Positions 27,143 through 35,521 of a stretch of DNA of 64,000 nt are shown here, one piece after another (the stretch's first letter is position 1; each line of letters starts with the position of its first letter). The notes beneath the pieces are model-generated. The model worked only from the letters and a program-made list of their open reading frames with translations, ran no database searches and had not been told where the DNA came from. The stretch lies in contig DAIDHB010000287.1 in NCBI GenBank assembly GCA_027452145.1, positions 20,841-84,840 of the forward strand. Reading direction: 5' to 3'. The position numbers were made by a program, and so were the translations under genes. Origin of the DNA: Planctomycetales bacterium (GTDB lineage Bacteria > Planctomycetota > Planctomycetia > Isosphaerales > Isosphaeraceae).

Positions 27143-27552
27143 GGTGAGTGCGAGCCAGGGTGCGGAGCCTCGAACGACTTGCCCGACAGGCTTGTCATCG
27201 GCGCCCCTGTCGAATAAAGTCTTATGCAGTCCATCCGGTCTCTGCACTCATCAGCTTTCGAATATCCTCTTCTCATGCTGCCGTCGTCTTCCGGACCCGC
27301 GAGCCGCCGACTCGCCGGGGCACTCCGCGTGCCCCCGGCGTGCTGGGGGGGCGCACCGTCTCCGGCGGCGGCAAGCTGCGGGCATGGCATCACGTCCGAA
27401 TTCGAGCGATTGGGCGAGCGAGCCGGCGAAATCCTCATCCCGTCCCACATCAGTCCCTATCCCGACGCCGACCCGATCCGCCGCCCTCCGGACCCGAGCC
27501 GAACCGATCCGACCCGCAAGGACTCGTTCGATCCAAGATAGAGAGATCCGTC
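27143..27552. other. Spacer with strong hairpin
   Basis: 410 bp without a recognisable gene. A near-perfect hairpin of CGCCGGGGCAC (27313-27323) and GTGCCCCCGGCG (27329-27340, one bulge) has a 5-nt loop and no T-tract, so it is not a standard terminator; it could end Nudix transcription or stabilise a leader. A possible ribosome site (GAGAG) for the next small gene lies at its right end. Confidence 0.4.
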
Positions 27553-27759
27553 ATGAGCGCAACCAGCGATTTCGCCCGCCGCTTCTTCGCGGAATTCATC
27601 GCGTCGAGGATCAAGGCGCGCGGGCTCGACGATGCGGCGGTCTCGGCGCGACGGCGGGCCGCCGCCGATGCCGCCAGCCGCCGGCCAGGCGCACCGGGCC
27701 AGCAGGCGTCGTCGGAGCCCCATGCGAGCTGCCCGCGGTCCGATGGCCGCCTCGATTGA
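27553..27759 (+). CDS. Small basic hypothetical protein
   Basis: 68 residues from ATG 27553. The first 40 form an amphipathic, Arg/Ala-rich helix (FARRFFAEFIASRIKARGLD). The tail is Pro/Ser-rich. No family is recognised. GAGAGA upstream is a passable ribosome site. The stop codon lies at the first base pairs of a pentanucleotide repeat, so the C-terminus may have been set by repeat growth. It could be spurious. Confidence 0.35.
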   Translation: MSATSDFARRFFAEFIASRIKARGLDDAAVSARRRAAADAASRRPGAPGQQASSEPHASCPRSDGRLD

Positions 27760-27790
27760 GTTGACTTGACTTGACTTGAGTTGAGTTGGG
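27756..27790. repeat. Pentanucleotide tandem repeat (TTGAG/TTGAC)
   Basis: Seven 5-bp words in phase: TTGAG, TTGAC three times, TTGAG twice, TTGGG. It lies between the small basic ORF and the convergent DUF1559 gene. Same style as the array at 8971: runs of identical pentamers that step by one base. Confidence 0.75.
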
Positions 27791-27873
27791 CCCGCCGCGA
27801 GGCGGAGATCCTCGCGGCGAGCCGGCCATGCCGAGAGCCGGGCGAGAAAGGAACTCGCCTCCCGAAGCTGGAC

Positions 27874-29178
27874 TCACTGGGTGAACGCATCCTGCGATAC
27901 CGGAAACTGCCGGGCGTAGATAGGCAGCTTGCTGCCGGCGGGCGTGATGATCTTCGAGTACACGGTGCCATCGATCGACGTCCGGACGAATCGCGTGGCC
28001 CCGTCGCAGAAGACCATGTTGCAACCGCCCGGATGGTTGCTGTTGGAAAACGGGAAGGAACCCTTGATCGTCAGATTGGTCCCGTAATTGATGTTTTCGA
28101 AAGTGCCCACCTGGTTGGCCAGCGCCCAGCCCGGCCCGTCGACGTTGGTCCCCTGCGGCTGCAATTGTCCCGCGGTGCAGTTCCCTTGCGTGCCGCAGAC
28201 GAGGGGCGATCCGAAGAACATGCAGAAGCTGGCCAGGGGCGCCGCCCAGTTGGTCTCGGCACCCTTCGAGTAGACGCTCGGCGAGCCGGCGCCGGCCAGG
28301 GTGTTCTCGCTGAGCAAAAGCGTGTTGCTGCTGCCGTCGGTGATCATGGCGAAGGTCGTCCGCACGTTCCACGGCATCTGCGTCGCCTGCGGGCCAAACG
28401 GGCCGTAATCCTCGAGGAACATCACGCCCAGCTTCTTGCAGACGTTGACATTCCCGCCCCACCCCTGCTGCGACGACGCCCATCCCATGCCCGCGTATCC
28501 GCTGTACGACGTCGGTTGGGACTGGCCGTCGTAGGCCCCCGGGGCCCAGCCCATCGGCAGCGCCGTCCAGAGCGAGAAGCCGCCGTTGACGACGTAGCTC
28601 AGGTTGCCCTGGCCGGGGATCGAATTGGTGTCATCCGGGCAGCGCAGGACCCCCAGCGGCGTCGAGCCGATCTCGTAGTTGCTCGGCTGACCCAACAACG
28701 GGCTCGTGGTGCTCAGGTACGAATAAGGCACCGCGCCGCCCCCCGAGACCGCCCCGGTCTTGGCCCAGCCATTGTAAAGATCCTGCTGGTCGATGAAGGG
28801 GAGGATCTCGACGACCCAGCTATACATCGGTACTTCGATGCCGTCGGGCGTGCAGCTCGGATCGTGCCAGCTCACGATCCCCTGGTTGCGCGGGACATCG
28901 ATCGCCGGCATATGGGGATTCTGCTTGTTCGGGTCGTCGGTGATGACGCCCGCCGGCGGGAACTTGCCGTAGAGGTTGGCGTACCCGAGGATGCCCAGCC
29001 CCACGTTCCGCATGTTGTTCTGGCACTGCGTCCGGCGCCCGGCCTCGCGCGCGGACTGGATCGCCGGCAGCAACAACGCGACCAGGATGCCAATGATACT
29101 GATCACGACGAGGAGTTCAATCAGCGTGAACCCCCTGTACCCCCGACGCCATCCTTCCGATCGTCGTCGCGACGTCAT
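27874..29178 (-). CDS. DUF1559 prepilin-like secreted protein
   Basis: 434 residues from ATG 29178, with GGAGG 8 nt upstream. The N-terminus is a type IV prepilin signal: a basic leader, then [15 protein letters not shown] and a hydrophobic helix, cleaved before the Phe. The body is the DUF1559 domain found in many copies in planctomycetes, ending with the H-x9-DG motif [16 protein letters not shown]. Such proteins are likely pseudopilins or surface proteins handled by a type II/IV pilus-like machine; the GspE/PilB ATPase at 11230 could power it. A sigma-70-like promoter lies upstream. Exact role unknown. Confidence 0.93.
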   Translation of the reverse strand: MTSRRRSEGWRRGYRGFTLIELLVVISIIGILVALLLPAIQSAREAGRRTQCQNNMRNVGLGILGYANLYGKFPPAGVITDDPNKQNPHMPAIDVPRNQGIVSWHDPSCTPDGIEVPMYSWVVEILPFIDQQDLYNGWAKTGAVSGGGAVPYSYLSTTSPLLGQPSNYEIGSTPLGVLRCPDDTNSIPGQGNLSYVVNGGFSLWTALPMGWAPGAYDGQSQPTSYSGYAGMGWASSQQGWGGNVNVCKKLGVMFLEDYGPFGPQATQMPWNVRTTFAMITDGSSNTLLLSENTLAGAGSPSVYSKGAETNWAAPLASFCMFFGSPLVCGTQGNCTAGQLQPQGTNVDGPGWALANQVGTFENINYGTNLTIKGSFPFSNSNHPGGCNMVFCDGATRFVRTSIDGTVYSKIITPAGSKLPIYARQFPVSQDAFTQ

Positions 29179-29232
29179 GGCCGGTCCTCCAGGATCGAAG
29201 TCGAGCACCATCCCGATTCCCCAGGCGCGGTG

Positions 29233-29262
29233 ATTCTAGTCATCCATTAGGGTTTGCATCAA
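29233..29262 (-). promoter_or_regulatory. Sigma-70-like promoter of DUF1559 gene
   Basis: On the minus strand, TTGATG (29262-29257), an 18-bp spacer and TAGAAT (29238-29233), about 55 nt before the DUF1559 start. It lies in an unusually AT-rich patch of the 375-bp divergent spacer 29179-29553, in which I see no other gene or structure. Confidence 0.5.
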
Positions 29263-29553
29263 CAGTTTGTCCCTGCTGGCGACGAATTTTTTCAGGGACT
29301 CGATTCGACCGTCAGCAGAGTCTCCCCTCTTATGGGCGAGATGCCATGGCGGATTGTCACGCGCCCCGGCGAGGATGTGGTCGTTTCGAGCAGATTCGGT
29401 GGATGAGAGCCCCGGGGGAGCAAGCTGGCCACGCGTGCCTGTCGCGGCCAGAATCAAAGGGAAGGCCTGGGCGGACGGCCCCGACGGTGGGCGGGGCGTC
29501 GACGGTGGCGACGGAGACGTGCAGGGGAGGCCGGGCGTTGGTCCGGGCGAGTC

Positions 29554-30438
29554 ATGAGCGACGGCGCCGAGATCCATGTCCTGCGGGACGGACGACCGCT
29601 CGAGGTGCGGGAATATGGCGACCCGGGGGGCCATCCGGCGTTCTTCTTCCACGGGCTGCTTGGCTCGTACAACCAGGCGTCCTACGTCAGCGAGCAGGCG
29701 AGGCGGCTCGGGCTGCGGATCATCGCCCCGAACCGGCCGGGCGTGGGTCGATCCGAGTTCGTGGCGAGGACGAGCGCGCTCGAGGCGGTCCCGGACGTCG
29801 AGGACCTGACCCGAATCCTGGGGATCGGGGAGTTCAGCGTCATCGGGATCTCGGGCGGGACGCCGTATGCCCTGGGCGTCCTGTACCGGATGGGCGAGCG
29901 GGTCCGCACGGCGACGATCATCAGCGGGATGGGGCCGTCGCACCTGCCCGGCGCGCTGCGGGGGATGGATGCGCGGCGCCGGCTGATCCTGGCGGCCGGC
30001 TCGCGGTCGCCCCGCCTGGCACGAAACGTCTTCCGCCGCGCCGGACGGCGGTTCCTCGCCCACCCCGAGCGGTTCCTCGAGCGGCTGGTGAAGACCTGGG
30101 CCGAGGCCGACCGGCGGCTGTTCGACCGGCGCGAGGTCTTCGAGCTATTCCTGGAGGATATCCGGCAGGTCTTCGCCAATCCCGAGGGTGCCGATGGCAT
30201 GGCGCAGGAGCTGTGGCTCTACCGCACTTATGGCTTCCCGCTCGACCGGCTCCCCGCCGGCCGCCGCGTCACCCTCTGGCACGGTCTGACCGACAACATC
30301 GTCCCGCCCGCCATGGCCTGGAAGATGGTCCAGGCCCTTCCCGACGCCGAGGCCCACATCCTGCCCGGCGGCCATTTCATGGCCATCGAGGCCGCCGATC
30401 TCATCGTCGGCCGTTTGGTCCGGCAGCTCAGGGCGTGA
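29554..30438 (+). CDS. Alpha/beta-hydrolase fold protein
   Basis: 294 residues. The oxyanion loop region is FFFHGLLGSYNQA, followed by IIAPNRPGVGRSE, the nucleophile elbow VIGISGGTPYAL (serine in GISGG), the acid in WHGLTDNIVPP, and the histidine in ILPGGHFMAIEA. The triad is therefore complete. It is a cytosolic esterase-, lipase- or haloperoxidase-like enzyme of unknown substrate; there is no signal peptide. It is transcribed alone and is followed directly by a 39-bp repeat array that may act as its terminator. Confidence 0.9.
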   Translation: MSDGAEIHVLRDGRPLEVREYGDPGGHPAFFFHGLLGSYNQASYVSEQARRLGLRIIAPNRPGVGRSEFVARTSALEAVPDVEDLTRILGIGEFSVIGISGGTPYALGVLYRMGERVRTATIISGMGPSHLPGALRGMDARRRLILAAGSRSPRLARNVFRRAGRRFLAHPERFLERLVKTWAEADRRLFDRREVFELFLEDIRQVFANPEGADGMAQELWLYRTYGFPLDRLPAGRRVTLWHGLTDNIVPPAMAWKMVQALPDAEAHILPGGHFMAIEAADLIVGRLVRQLRA

Positions 30439-30946
30439 GCCCCACGTCGAGCCGGCGCCGTGAGTCCCCGGGTGCATTCTCCGAGGCGAGCCGGCGCGGT
30501 GAGTCCCCGGGTGCATTCTCCGAGGCGAACCGGCGACGTGAGTCGCCGGGTTGCTCAGCCCCGCGGACTCGACGACCGGCGCATGAGGACCCGGCGACTC
30601 ACGGCGTCGGTTCGCCCGAGCCCATTGCTCAGCTTCCCCTGGGCTCAGACCTGACCTGCTTTTATGTTGCCGTAATGATAAGGCCGCGTCCTGTCCTGTC
30701 ACGTGGGTGCTCGCACGCCGTAATGTCCCCCGAGGCGGTCGAGAGAAAAGCCCTCGGCAAATGCGGTCGCCGCCTCCGTCCGAACGGGATCGGTCCTCGA
30801 TGAGTTTTTCGGAACTTTCGCGAGACCTGGGCGTCAGAGTTACAGTTTCTCGCGAACAGTGTCGAAGATGTGGACGTACTGTTTCATGTCGCACCGGGTC
30901 AACCCGGTTCGAGAGACACCGACCATTGAGGGAGTGCGACGGTTTC
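30439..30946. repeat. 39-bp tandem repeat with inverted partner
   Basis: Within this 508-bp spacer, a 39-bp unit starts at 30448 (unit 1), 30487 (unit 2) and 30526 (partial unit 3, to about 30551). Units 1 and 2 differ at one position; unit 3 is more diverged. An inverted copy of unit 3 lies at 30590-30614, so units 3 and the inverted copy can fold into a stem of about 24 bp. The rest of the spacer (30615-30946) shows nothing clear. The array follows the hydrolase stop within 10 bp. Confidence 0.75.
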
Positions 30947-31261
30947 ATGGATAGCGCAACCAAGAACTTCGTCCACCTGCCGATCGACGCGGTCGACACG
31001 GTGGTTTATGACCCCCAGGGTCATTATGACGGCGAGCATTACGACCGGTACGCGACCTTCGCCGAGGCGCGCGACGCGGCCCTGTCCAGCATCGAGATCA
31101 TGCTCGACGAGGCGGACTACGACGGCGACGACCATCGCGAGGAGCTCGAGCGGATGCGCGGGCTGCTCGAGGCGGCCGAGGCGTTCGAGGACCTGGCGAG
31201 CCAGCCGCCGCACCGTCGGCTGCTCGATCGCCAGGCCGGGGCTCGCCCGGTCGCGGCCTGA
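30947..31261 (+). CDS. Small acidic hypothetical protein
   Basis: 104 residues from ATG 30947. The N-terminus FVHLPIDAVDTVVYDPQGHY suggests a small beta unit, followed by acidic helices (DAALSSIEIMLDEADYDGDD, LERMRGLLEAAEAFEDLA). No family is recognised. The nearest ribosome site (GGGAG) is rather far upstream. It lies 273 bp before the TPM/coiled-coil gene in the same direction, but whether it belongs to that operon is unclear. Confidence 0.55.
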   Translation: MDSATKNFVHLPIDAVDTVVYDPQGHYDGEHYDRYATFAEARDAALSSIEIMLDEADYDGDDHREELERMRGLLEAAEAFEDLASQPPHRRLLDRQAGARPVAA

Positions 31262-31534
31262 CGCGACGCATCGCGGTCAGGACCCGGCCGGGCCGAGAAT
31301 CCCTCCAGGCGACCAGCCCGACGCTCCGGCGTGACGGCCGGGCGATCGGACCGATCCGGGGACCGGGTCTTCCGGTCGGGCGAGGCGGCCCGTATCCTGG
31401 ACCCTGATCCCCGGCTTCGGGAGGCGAACCGCCGGCCGCGCCCCTTCGTTCGGCGCGCCGGCGAGACTCGCCGAGTCGGCCCCCGAGTAGCCGGGTCCAT
31501 CTCAGTGGGACGGCGGATCGGCCGGGCAAAGATC

Positions 31535-34534
31535 ATGCGCACTTCGCGGAGGAACCGGGGGATTCTCCCCCGTCGACCGGCGTCTCCTTTCACCTTCGCC
31601 GGACCTTCGGGCCGCATTGGACTGATCGCGGCGGCTCTTGCACTGGCGCTCGGCGTGGAGCTGATCGGGCTTCACCCGGAAGCCCAGGCCCGCCAGCAGG
31701 CGTCGATTCGACGCTTCGACGGCAGTCACTTCTACCTCGGCCCGGGCGTTCCCGATCGATACCAGGCCGTCCGCGACCGGCTCGCCGCGCTCGAGCAGAC
31801 CGCGACGCCCGGCTACTACGTCGTCGTGCTGAGATCCTCCGGCGCGCGATCGCCAACGGCGACCAGGGATTACGCCAACGTCCTCTTCGACACCTGGCGG
31901 ACCCAGGCGGAGGCCGATCGCCGTCCGTTCGATGCGGACCACTCGGTGCTCGTCGTGGTCGCGCTCGACAATCACCAGGTCGCCGTCCACACCGGCGAGG
32001 CGTTCAAGGCGCTGGGACTGAAGGGCGCGACGATCGATCGCGAGCTGATCGAGGACTCGCATTTCGCCGACCTGGCCCGCGCCGAGAAGTATCCCGAGGC
32101 GATCGTCGCCCTGCTCGACGCGGCCGACCGGTGGATCGCCCGTCACGATCCGGCCACGCACCGATCGGTCGCGCGGACGAGCGTCCCCGCGCCGACGCCG
32201 ACGCCGACAGGCGGAGACTCCGAATCCGCCGCAACGGGGCGGAGCATCGCACTCGGCCTGGGGATCGCGGTCGCGGCCGTGATCGCGGCGGTGATCGGCC
32301 TGTTGTGGTTCGTCCATCGCCGCACGCGGGGGCACCTCGATCAGCGGATCAAGGAGGTGCGCTCGAAGGCCACCGACGTCATGGACCGGCTCGACCAGCT
32401 CAAGGAGCGGATCAAGCTGCTGCCGGCGTCGAGCGCCGATTTCCAGAAGACGCCGATGGCCGGCGAGACCGCCAGCCTTTACGAGGACGTCCAGGCCCGC
32501 GGCGGCCGGCTCTGGGATCGCTGGCTCCAGGTCATGGACGCGGTCGACCGCGCCGAGAAGCTGGCCGCCGGCGTGACGTCGCCTTTCCGGCGGAAGGCGC
32601 TGCACGACGCCGAGGCCACGCTCGAGCAAAAAGGCGTGTTCGAGGAGATTCAGGAGGGGACGCAGTCCATCGCGGCCGATCTCGACCGGCTCGACGGCGC
32701 GCACGAGGCGGCGCGGGCCGAGGCATCCGCCTGCCGCGCCGCGCTCGACAAGCTGAAGGAACGCATCGACGCGATCGCGAAGCTCGGCCTGCCGGACCGG
32801 CCGTTCCAGGCGGAGCTGCACGGGCTGATGGAGGACCGCGACCGGCTGGAGCCGCAGCTCCTCGCCGATCCGCTCGGCGCCCGATCGTCGCTCGAAGCCG
32901 ATCGCAAGAAGGCCGATGAAGCCGCCGGCCGGCTCGACCGCCTCGCCGGCCTCTACGCCGACGCGCAGAAGCTGGCGATCGCCCTCGACGCCACGCGACG
33001 GCAGGCGGCCGAGCACCGCGCGCGGGGCCTGCGGCTGGACGAGGACGGCGGCAACCCCGACCCGCCGCTGGCCCGCGCCGACGAGGCCCGCGCCGCGGTG
33101 CTCGCGGCCCTCCAGGCCGGCGACGCCGACGCGGCCGGGCGCGAGCTGGCATCGGCCCAGGCGCTGGCCGACGAGGCGAAGGCCGCGATCGATCGGGTCC
33201 GCGAGGCCCGCGACTATGCCCGGCGCGAGGTGCCCGAGCGCGCCCGCGTGACCGAGCGCCTCCGCGCGGCGATGCCGCACGCCGAGGCCGATTATCACCG
33301 GCTCGAGGCCGAGTTCGCGCCGTCGACGTGGGCCGAGGTCGCGCGGGGGATGGACCAGGTCCGCACCCTGATCGGCTCGTTCGACCGCCTGACGGCCGAG
33401 GCGTCGGACGCCGCCTCCGAATCCTCGCAGCGCTACCTGGCCGCGGCGAACGCCCTGCGCGGCCTGGCTCAGCAGCAGAAGACTGCCTTGCGGCTGATGT
33501 CGGCCATCAGCGACCGGCTCAACGCGTTGACCTCGGTGCGCGCCGAGTGCCGCAAGCGCCGCGACGAGCTTGAGGCCGCCTCGCGCCAGGTCGAGGACGT
33601 CTTCCGCCGCAATGATCCGCTGGTCGGCTCGATGGCGCTCGACCTGCTGGGCGAGGCGAGGCGCAACCGCGACGCGGTGCTCGCCGCGAGCGAGCGGCCC
33701 CGGCCCGACTGGCCCTCGGTGCGCGAGGGGATCGCCCGCGCGATGGAGAGCCTCTCGGTGGCGCAGGACCAGGCGGAGGTCGACGTCCGCGGTCATCAGC
33801 AGTTGAGCGACGAATATGGCCGCGCCCGCGGAGAGCTCGAGCGGGTGGCCGACCTGCTGTCGAGCCGTCGTGAGGACCGGCCGGCGGCCAATCGCCGGTT
33901 CCGCTCGGCCGCCGAGGTGCTCGACCACGTGGCCCAGGAGCTCGCGGCGCCCCACGGCGAGTGGACGCGCTGGCTCGACCAGGTCCGCGGCGCGCAGACG
34001 GATCTCCAGCAGGCCGAGCAGCTCGCCCGCCAGGACATCCTGCTGGCCTCTCAGGCGCAGTCCGAGGTCGAAGCGGCCGCGAATCTGGTCCACCAGGTCC
34101 AGTCGTCCGGTTCGATGGGCTTCGCTCCAGATACGTCGGCGGCCGAATCCGCCCTCGACCGCGCGGGCGGATTATTGCGCTCGCAGCAGTACGAGGCCGC
34201 CATCGACGCCGCGGGCGAGGCCCAGCAACTGGCGCGTCGGGCCTACGAAGACACGGCCCAGCAGGCCGCCTGGCGGCAAATGCAGGTCGATGCCGAGCGC
34301 CGGCGCTGGCAGGGCCCGGCCGAGCCGGACGACGGCGGCTCGACGCTTGGCCATGCCCTCGCGACCGCCGGAGCGGTCGCCGCGGGCGTGATCCTCAACA
34401 ACGTCCTCAACGCCGCCGCCCACGCCGGCGACGACTCGTCCCCGCCGAGCGAGCCCGCGCCGGCCGAGACCGAAATCGACACCGGAACCGGCGGCGGATC
34501 CTGGCAGGACGACGCGGGGCAGGGGTCCTGGTAG
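31535..34534 (+). CDS. TPM-domain membrane protein with long coiled coil
   Basis: 999 residues from ATG 31535. A signal anchor at 27-47 is followed by a TPM domain at about 60-200 (YYVVVLRSSG, DHSVLVVVALDNHQVAVHTG, RELIEDSHFADLARAEKYPE), the fold of YgcG and plant thylakoid Psb32. A transmembrane helix lies at 237-260. About 670 residues of Ala/Arg/Glu-rich coiled coil follow in the cytosol, ending in a Gly/Ser/Asp-rich tail. It is the first gene of a set with PspA and an AAA ATPase. It could sense damage outside and scaffold PspA inside. The domain mix is unusual. Confidence 0.85.
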   Translation: MRTSRRNRGILPRRPASPFTFAGPSGRIGLIAAALALALGVELIGLHPEAQARQQASIRRFDGSHFYLGPGVPDRYQAVRDRLAALEQTATPGYYVVVLRSSGARSPTATRDYANVLFDTWRTQAEADRRPFDADHSVLVVVALDNHQVAVHTGEAFKALGLKGATIDRELIEDSHFADLARAEKYPEAIVALLDAADRWIARHDPATHRSVARTSVPAPTPTPTGGDSESAATGRSIALGLGIAVAAVIAAVIGLLWFVHRRTRGHLDQRIKEVRSKATDVMDRLDQLKERIKLLPASSADFQKTPMAGETASLYEDVQARGGRLWDRWLQVMDAVDRAEKLAAGVTSPFRRKALHDAEATLEQKGVFEEIQEGTQSIAADLDRLDGAHEAARAEASACRAALDKLKERIDAIAKLGLPDRPFQAELHGLMEDRDRLEPQLLADPLGARSSLEADRKKADEAAGRLDRLAGLYADAQKLAIALDATRRQAAEHRARGLRLDEDGGNPDPPLARADEARAAVLAALQAGDADAAGRELASAQALADEAKAAIDRVREARDYARREVPERARVTERLRAAMPHAEADYHRLEAEFAPSTWAEVARGMDQVRTLIGSFDRLTAEASDAASESSQRYLAAANALRGLAQQQKTALRLMSAISDRLNALTSVRAECRKRRDELEAASRQVEDVFRRNDPLVGSMALDLLGEARRNRDAVLAASERPRPDWPSVREGIARAMESLSVAQDQAEVDVRGHQQLSDEYGRARGELERVADLLSSRREDRPAANRRFRSAAEVLDHVAQELAAPHGEWTRWLDQVRGAQTDLQQAEQLARQDILLASQAQSEVEAAANLVHQVQSSGSMGFAPDTSAAESALDRAGGLLRSQQYEAAIDAAGEAQQLARRAYEDTAQQAAWRQMQVDAERRRWQGPAEPDDGGSTLGHALATAGAVAAGVILNNVLNAAAHAGDDSSPPSEPAPAETEIDTGTGGGSWQDDAGQGSW

Positions 34535-34653
34535 CACCCGGAGGGGATCCGGCTCCGGAATTGCACCGTGGAAAGATTCGGCGATCATCGGCTACGATGA
34601 TTCTTCACTCGTCGCACGGCAACGTCCACAGGACCTCCACTTCGAGGACGCCC

Positions 34654-35412
34654 ATGATCCTGGGGAAGATCTGGCAGGCCATCGCGGCCCAATTCAACAA
34701 GCTGGCCAACGCGATCCGCGGTTATGACCCGATCGCCGAGATGCAGTACGAGTACGACCATTCGGTCGAGCAGATCCGCGAGGGGCGCGAGGGCCTGGCG
34801 CAGTACCGCGCGATGGTCGAGCGCGTCCAGCGTCAGGTCGACGGCCAGAAGCGCCAGGTCGGCGCGATCGAGGCGCGGATCAAGGCCTATCTCGGCGCGG
34901 GCGATCGCGACGGTGCCGGACGGCTGGCGCTGGAGCTCAAGCGCGCCAGGGAGGACCTGGCCGAGAACGAGAAGCAACTGGGCCTGCACGAGCAGGCGTA
35001 CCAGAACAACCTCCTGAAGATCCAGCACGCCATCAAGAAGCTCGACGAGGTGAGGCACCGGATCAGCAAGTACGACGCCGACCTCAAGATGAGCCGCGCC
35101 GAGGCCGAGATCTCGCAGCTTGCCACCCAGTTCAATTTCAACGTCACCACCGACTTCGGCCAGGCCGAGCAGATGATCCAGGACCAGATCGACCGCAACC
35201 GCGCGCGGGTCCGCGTTGCGGCCGACCTCTCCGGCGAGGGGGTCGAGCAGATCCGGCAGGACGTCGCCGTCGAGAAGGCGATGGCCGAGGACGCTCTCCG
35301 CGATTTCGAGAAGCAGCAGGGGCTCATCACCCCCGAGACCGTCCGGACGCCGCAATCGGCCAAGGAGCTCGGGCCGGCCCAGCGCTCGCTCGAGCCGTTG
35401 CCCGAGGTCTGA
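34654..35412 (+). CDS. pspA: PspA/IM30-family membrane-remodelling protein
   Basis: 252 residues from ATG 34654, with GAGG upstream. Almost all helical coiled coil. The N-terminal amphipathic helix ILGKIWQAIAAQFNKLANAI would bind membrane, followed by DPIAEMQYEYDHSVEQIREG and the long hairpin. PspA, Vipp1 and eukaryotic ESCRT-III form one superfamily of membrane-binding polymers that repair stressed inner membranes. It sits 119 bp after the TPM/coiled-coil gene and 109 bp before an AAA ATPase; a palindromic repeat lies in the second gap. No PspF, PspB or PspC genes are nearby. Confidence 0.88.
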   Translation: MILGKIWQAIAAQFNKLANAIRGYDPIAEMQYEYDHSVEQIREGREGLAQYRAMVERVQRQVDGQKRQVGAIEARIKAYLGAGDRDGAGRLALELKRAREDLAENEKQLGLHEQAYQNNLLKIQHAIKKLDEVRHRISKYDADLKMSRAEAEISQLATQFNFNVTTDFGQAEQMIQDQIDRNRARVRVAADLSGEGVEQIRQDVAVEKAMAEDALRDFEKQQGLITPETVRTPQSAKELGPAQRSLEPLPEV

Positions 35413-35439
35413 ATTCAAAGCCGAGCCCCCGGAAGGATG

Positions 35440-35503
35440 CTCGAACGAAATGGGGACTGGCTCCGAGTCTTCGAGGTGCCTGTCCTGTCCCATCTCGTTC
35501 GAG
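35440..35503. repeat. Palindromic repeat element, copy A
   Basis: A long hairpin: the left arm from 35440 (CTCGAACGAAATGGGGA) pairs with the right arm ending at 35502, with an internal GAGTCTTCGAGG. Bases 35445-35485 are identical to 61801-61841 (copy B). Outside this 41-nt core the two copies differ, yet each stays self-complementary. It lies between pspA and the AAA gene, where it could act as an RNA processing or attenuation site. The form is like REP elements. Confidence 0.8.
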
Positions 35504-35521
35504 CCTCAAGGAGCCGAGCCG

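Noticed and set aside
30448..30614. CRISPR array
   Set aside because: The 39-bp units follow each other without spacers and there are no cas genes.
31502..34093. 863-codon minus-strand open frame
   Set aside because: Antisense shadow of the TPM/coiled-coil gene; Leu/Gly/Arg/Val-rich with no motif.
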